The position numbers were made by a program, and so were the translations under genes. From Euptelea pleiosperma (taxonomy: Eukaryota > Streptophyta > Magnoliopsida > Ranunculales > Eupteleaceae), in the NCBI GenBank assembly GCA_035048495.1, contig JASUTR010000187.1:62001-126000 (forward strand): DNA of 64,000 nt, written 5' to 3'. The notes under the pieces were generated by a model. The model was not told where the DNA came from, searched no databases, and saw only the letters and a list, made by a program, of their open reading frames with translations. The number at the start of each line of letters is the position of its first letter. Position 1 is the stretch's first letter. This document shows, piece after piece, positions 58,634-64,000 of this stretch.

Positions 58634-59222
58634 CACTACACCAAAATTGCCAATTTGCAACGGTTTTGGACCGTTGTGAAACTAATTTGAAACGGCTTAA
58701 AACCGTTGCAAAAAGTGGAGTTTCAAATTAAATTGCAACGGCTCAAACCCGTTTCATTCTGAATACCACATGGAAATAAACATTTTTGCAACGGTTTTGA
58801 ACCGTTTCAAGTCTTGAAATGGTTCAAAACCGTTGCAAAATATAAAATAGAAACGGTTCTTGAAACGGCTCAAAACCGTTGCAAAATATAAAATAGAAAC
58901 GGTTTTAAACTGTCGCGGTAGTTTACATTGCAACGGTTTTGAACCGTTTTAAACCATGTTTCGTCACAGTTATAAATCATTTAAAATTAAGAAACGGTCC
59001 AAAACCATTGCAAATGATTGTAATGCAACGGTTGTAAACCGTTTCTGACTTATTGCTTGTCACAATTATGAATTATTTAAAACTGAGCAACGGTTCTAAA
59101 CCGTTGCAAAATATAATTCTGCAATGTTTTCAAAATTTGTGAAACGGTTTTGATCCGTTTCAAATGTGAAATTTGAAGCGGTTGATATTGTTGAAACGGT
59201 TTTGAACCGTTGCAAATGGTAA
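58634..59222 (+). mobile_element. CACTA terminus with AACGG palindromes, array unit 2
   Basis: Same as unit 1 (CACTACACCAAAATTGCC), but the segment with GCAACGGCTCAAAACCGTC, present in units 1 and 3, is missing near 58940. Confidence 0.8.
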
Positions 59223-60720
59223 GAAAATGCAAAAAAAAATTATGCCTTATAGATGGCAATGTTGATGGTTGACCTGGTATAATTAACAATAGTTAAGTAA
59301 TAGTCTTTTCCGGACAGAGAAGGTATTTAAGGCAAAAGTGAAATAGGAAATTGGAACTTGGAAGATCATCCGAGCTATAAAAAAGCAACAAATAATTAGG
59401 CTTCAACAAAATTTGGACAGATCTCAAACTAAGATATCTAAACATGTAATAACAAGTATATAACTTAGAAGAAAAAGGTAACAAGTATATAACTTGTCTG
59501 AGGGAACCATTTATGAGGACTAGAACATTACAAAGCCTAAGAGGCTTTTGAAAGATTTAAATATACTAGTGGGTGGCTCGTGCCCACGGCACTCCCCGAC
59601 AAAGAGTCCAAAACATGCAAACAAATGAACCCACAATGTGAACAACTGAACCCACCATTCAATAGGCAAATTCGTAATCTGTGTAAATTGGAGGGTGATC
59701 ACCGAACAAATACATATCATTCACTACCTAGGTGCACATGTAGGGCCTAGAAGCTTGAAATCCACCATTCATTGGCTTCCTCAAATGACTAAAGAATCAC
59801 CCAATCAGAAGTTTGAAACATCTAATCTACCACATTCACTATCACTATTGGAATCCAATTGCAATGGTTTCTCTTGAAACTGGTATTGTTTGTGCCCACT
59901 TGCAACATGGTTTGTCAACATTGCAGATCATGCAAAGTGCTTGACAAAGTGCATGCTACCCCTGAATGTTTGGCTCATGAGTTGTCAACATTCCTAGGTA
60001 TTGTCATACCCAGAATTTGGCAGTTGAGCTGAAACTTGCAACATGGAGAGGGACTAAGGTAAGGTGAGCCAACAGGTGGACCTCTTTGGTTCTATTTCCT
60101 CATCTGCCACATGATCCAAACATCCATACAGTCAGTGGTCTTTAAGAGTGTGCCACGTGGATCATACCGTGGTCCGTGATGTGAGCCACATGTCACACTA
60201 ATTGGTAATGGTAGAGGTACGTTCCTCCCTTCTCTTTTCTCCTTCCCTTCTGTTTTCTTTTCTTCTTTTTCTTCTTTTCTTCTCTCTTTTTTTTTCTTTG
60301 ATCTTCTTTTTTGGAGAGGACCAGTATAGAAAGCGGCTGTTATTGGAGATGGTAGGCGGATGAAGAGGAGTTGGGAGGATGAGGGCAACACCTGCAAGTC
60401 GAGAGAGTTGCTGGCCAAACCGGCAACTGCCAGAGTTGCAGGTCTAGCTAACGGTTCCGGTGGCTGGCGCACAAGGGGAACAAGTTGCTCCTTTGGTGGT
60501 TGAGGAGGTGAAGGCACGGGGCAGTTTCAGACCTGCAACTCGAAGTTGCAGGTCGTGGAGGGAGGCTGGGCGGTGATCAGGTAGGGGCGATCCTATCCTC
60601 TTCCTTCTTTTTTTCTATCTTCCTTTTTCTTTTTCTTTTTTCTTTGTTTTTCTTTTCTGTATTTTTTTTTTTTGATAAAGAGAAGACAAAGAAACGAGAT
60701 CAATGGAGATTGTGGAGGGA

Positions 60721-61318
60721 CACTAGACCAAAATTGCCAATTTGCAACGGTTTTGGACCGTTGTGAAACTAATTTGAAACGGCTTAAAACCGTTGCGAAA
60801 AGTGTGGTTTCAAATTAAATTCAACGGCTCAAACCCATTTCATTCTGAATTCCACATGGGAAGAAACATTTTTGCAACGGTTTTGAAACGGTTCTTGAAA
60901 CGGTTTAAAACCGTTGCAAAATATAAAATAAAAACGATTTCAAACTATTTCGGTAGTTTACATTGCAACGGTTTTGAACCGTTTCTATTAGCAACGGCTC
61001 AAAACCGTCTCAAAATGTAATTATGCAACGGTTTTGAACAGTTTTAAACCTTGTTTCGTCACAGTTATAAATCATTTAAAATTAAGAAACGGTGCAAAAC
61101 CATTGCAAACGATTGTAATGCAACGGTTGTAAACCGTTTCTGACTTATGGTTTGTCACAATTATGAATTATTTTAAAACTAAGCAACGGTTCTAAACTGT
61201 TGCAAAATATAATTCTGCAATGTTTTGAAAATTTGTGAAACGGTTTTGATCCGTTTCAAATGTGAAATTTGAAGCGGTTGATATTGTTGAAACGGTTTTG
61301 AACCGTTGCAAACGGTAA
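60721..61318 (+). mobile_element. CACTA terminus with AACGG palindromes, array unit 3
   Basis: It begins CACTAGACCAAAATTGCC, one base away from the terminus in units 1 and 2, and lacks about 40 bases near 60890 relative to unit 1. Confidence 0.78.
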
Positions 61319-62662
61319 AAAAATGCAAAAAAAAATTATGCCTTATAGATGGCAATGTTGATGGTTGACCTGGTATAATAAACAATAGTTAAGTAATAGC
61401 CTTTTTCGGACAGAGAAGGTATTTAAGGCAAAAGTGAAATAGGAAATTGGAACTTGGAAGATCATCCGAGCTATAAAAAAGCCACAAATAATTAGGATTC
61501 AACAAAATTTGGACAGATCTCAAACTAAGATATCTAAACATGTAATAACAAGTATATAACTTATAAGAAAAAGGTAACAAGTATATAACTTGTCTGAGGG
61601 AACCATTTATGAGGACTAGAATATTACAAAGCCCAAGAGGCTTTTGAAAGATTTAAATATACTAGTGGGTGGCTCGTGCCCACGGTACTCCCTGAGAAAG
61701 AGTCCAAAACATGCAAACAAATGAACCCACAATGTGAACAACTGGACCCACCATTCAATAGGCAAATTCGTAATCCATGTAAGTTGGAGGGTGATCACCG
61801 AACAAATACATATCATTCACTACTTAGGTGCACACGTAGGGGCTAGAAGCTTGAAATCCACCATTCATTGGCTTCCTCAAATGACTAAAGAATCACCCAA
61901 TCAGAAGTTTGAAACATCTGATCTACCACATTCACTATCACTATTGGAATCCAATTGCAATGGTTTCTCTTAAAACTGGTATTGTTTGTGCCCACTTGCA
62001 ACATGGTTTGTCAACATTGCAGATCATGCAAAGTGCTTGACAAAGTGCATGCTACCCCTAAATGTTTGGCTCATGAGTTGTCAACATTCTTAGGTATTGT
62101 CATACCCAGAATTTGGCAGTTGAGCTGAAACTTGCAACATGGAGAGGGACTAAGGTAAGGTGGGCCAACAGGTGGACCTCTTTGGTTCCATTTCCTCATC
62201 GGCCACATGATCCAAACATCCATACAGTCAGTGGTCTTTAAGAGTGTGCCACGTGGATCATACCGTGGTCTGTGATGTTAGCCACATGTCACACTAATTG
62301 GTAATGGTGGAGGTACGTTCCTCCCTTCTCTTTTCTCCTTCCCTTCTGTTTTCTTTTCTTCTTTTTCTTATTTTCTTCTCTTTTTTTTTTTTCTTTGATC
62401 TTCTTTTTTGGAGAGGTCCAGTGTAGAAAGTGGCTGGGATTGGAGATGGTAGGCGGATGAAGAGGAGTTGGGAGGATGAGGGCAGCGCCTGCAAGTCGGG
62501 AGAGTTGCTGGCCAAACCAGCAACTGCCAGAGTTGCAGGTCTAGCTAACGGTTCCGGTGGCTGGCGCACAAGGGGGAGCAAGTTGCTCCTTTCGTGGTTG
62601 AGGAGGTGAAGGCACTAGGCAGTTTCAGACCTGCAACTCGAAGTTGCCGGTCATGGAGGGAG

Positions 62663-64000
62663 TGATATTCGCTCAAAAGTGCTTATTTTAAGCAATTATC
62701 CTTTTAGCGTTATTGCATTCTCCTACGTAAAATACTCTATTTACCTACTTTTCTACGTAAGAGTCTCTTCTGTTGCGTAGAACACACTTTTCTGGACGAA
62801 ATGGTATATTTGCATGCATTAAACACATTTTTGGAAGTCTAATATTAAGCCGTTCTGATAAAGTCTCATTACGCGCTTCTTCTGTCGCAGGAAACCCCGA
62901 TGGGACAATTCTCGAGACTTGCGAGCCCACATCGATCAGGAAAGCCCATTATCAAAGCTTAAAGAGCCCACATGCTATGACTAAAAGATATGGGCCAACT
63001 ATGAGGACCAAAAAGCCGGCCCAAAGAACGAAGAGAGCAGGAGAGCCAATGACCAAGAGACGGACCAAAGCGTTTAAAGCCACATGAGTCAGCAAAGAAT
63101 GATAGTCGACTCTACTGGAGAAGCGTGAGGATGGTCACAGTGAAAACCAGGGTTCCAGACCTCCGCCAGTGCTTTTTTCCATTTTTTTGATACTTTTTCT
63201 CTCATCTCTTCTCATTCTCTCCCTCTCTTCATCTCTCGATCCTCGAATCTACTGACCTAACCCCAGAACTCCTACCCATCGGCTCTATCTCATCTCCCTT
63301 AGCTTTCTGACCATTGGATCTTCAATCGGACTGTTGGATCTCTCTAGATCTGTCGATTTACCAATCTGGGTCCCAATCAAGTCACCATCCATCCGATCGC
63401 CATCAGACTGTCTGTCACATCATCTTGTGAGATGATGGACATCATCAATCCATATGGGCCAGTAGCCGGGCCCATCTTCATCGACCCGCTGTCCGACCAG
63501 TTAGTGGACCCCGCGAATTTCAAAATAATTTTAATTAAATGGGGGGTCCACTAATTGGGGAGATTCCCCATGGAAAAGTAGGTTTTTACTTTAAAAAAAA
63601 AAAAAAAAAAAAATAATAATAATTTTTTTATTTTTTTTTATTTTCAAAAAAAAACCCCCTATTTCCATTAAAGGAAATAGGGAAGCTTTAAAAGGGGAGA
63701 AGGGAGGGTTCGTTCGAACCCTAATCCCCCTCCTTATTGCTCCATTCTCTCCCCCAACTCGTTTCCCCCTTCTTCCCTTCGTTTTTAGACTGTTTTTCCT
63801 CCATTTTTTTCTCAAATCACCGTCTTCATCTTCATCTTTATCACCGGAGTTGCGCCTGCAACTCCGGCCGTTCGTTCCACACCTTGCTGGCCTTTATCCC
63901 CCCCATTCTCTACCACGTTCCACCATCTCCTCTCTCATCTTTCCCTCCTTCTTCACCGTTTTCTTCAAAAAGAAAAGCAAAAAAAAAAAACCAGAAAAGA
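62663..64000 (+). mobile_element. Element 3: LTR of an Athila-like retrotransposon, cut by the window end
   Basis: It starts TGATATTCGC inside the fourth array unit, preceded by GGGAG, the expected target duplication. The sequence follows the element 2 LTR more closely than that of element 1 (GACAATTCTCGAGACTTGCG), with small differences, and includes the hairpin CCGGAGTTGC..CTGCAACTCCGG form at 63844-63867. 1,338 bases of an expected ~2.7 kb are seen, so 5' LTR and solo LTR cannot be separated. Confidence 0.9.

Larger units (their letters stand above)
55018..62662. repeat. Head-to-tail array of ~2.1-kb units, 3.6 copies
   Basis: Units start at GTTGATGGTTGACCTGG: 55018-57170 (2,153 bp), 57171-59260 (2,090), 59261-61356 (2,096) and 61357-62662 (cut by the element 3 LTR). 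Each full unit has a ~1.45-kb body, then a CACTA terminus, then ~0.6 kb of AACGG palindromes. The body contains a CT-rich tract, a GC patch with GAGTTGCAGGTC and CGAAGTTGCAGG words, and a Helitron-like end on the minus strand. Units are very similar, with scattered substitutions and a ~60-bp deletion of palindromes in unit 2. The recurrent short frames (63, 66, 95 aa) drift between units and are not credible genes. Confidence 0.93.

Noticed and set aside
55050..61580. Recurrent 63-, 66- and 95-aa minus-strand frames in array units as a gene family
   Set aside because: They recur because the units are duplicates; frames shift between units and no domain is recognisable.
55018..62662. CRISPR-like array from the regular palindromes
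   Set aside because: The palindromes have variable spacing with AT-rich filler and follow a CACTA terminus in a plant-type genome; no cas genes.

Overview
This window looks like repeat-dense nuclear DNA of a flowering plant. It is AT-rich, has plant-type LTR retrotransposons and CACTA transposons, and carries scraps of plant nuclear genes with GT/AG splice signals. I see no intact host gene and cannot name the species. Three short islands of higher GC (346-2095, 29841-30128, 54265-55017) have the texture of plant mitochondrial intergenic DNA and are probably old nuclear organelle inserts (NUMTs).

Layout: 1-345 is the reverse-oriented outer end of an LTR. 346-2095 is the first mitochondrial-like island. 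2096-9518 is AT-rich DNA with dispersed repeats and one CACTA terminus ending at 8500. 9519-29840 is a CACTA-like element (X) carrying gene fragments (MAP65, plastidial pyruvate kinase, several unrecognised exons on both strands). X is split by an 11.4-kb LTR retrotransposon (element 1, 17595-29007, target duplication ATCAT). 29841-30128 is the second island. 30129-54264 is a second copy of the same CACTA-like family (Y), carrying a PIG-O-like fragment and other exon-like pieces. Y is split by another LTR retrotransposon (element 2, 36153-48411, target duplication TTGAT). 54265-55017 is the third island. 55018-62662 is a head-to-tail array of four ~2.1-kb units, three of which include a CACTA terminus with many AACGGTTTTGAACCGTT palindromes. 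62663-64000 is the start of a further LTR (element 3), which interrupts the fourth unit.

The LTR elements share the terminus TGATATTCGCTC...TTTCA and belong to the Athila-type branch of Ty3/gypsy. Element 2 encodes gag, protease, reverse transcriptase, RNase H and integrase, but it is dead: its 5' LTR is fused to gag with loss of U5, primer-binding site and leader, and pol has one frameshift and three stops. Element 1 is the opposite: near-identical 2,895-bp LTRs, a primer-binding site, and one intact 617-codon ORF that keeps only the linker parts of Gag-Pol and lacks the gag fold, zinc knuckle, protease motif and all of pol. It looks like a young non-autonomous element moved in trans and is the most interesting object here. 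The Y copy also preserves the unoccupied version of the site into which element 1 jumped, which gives an internal proof of that insertion.
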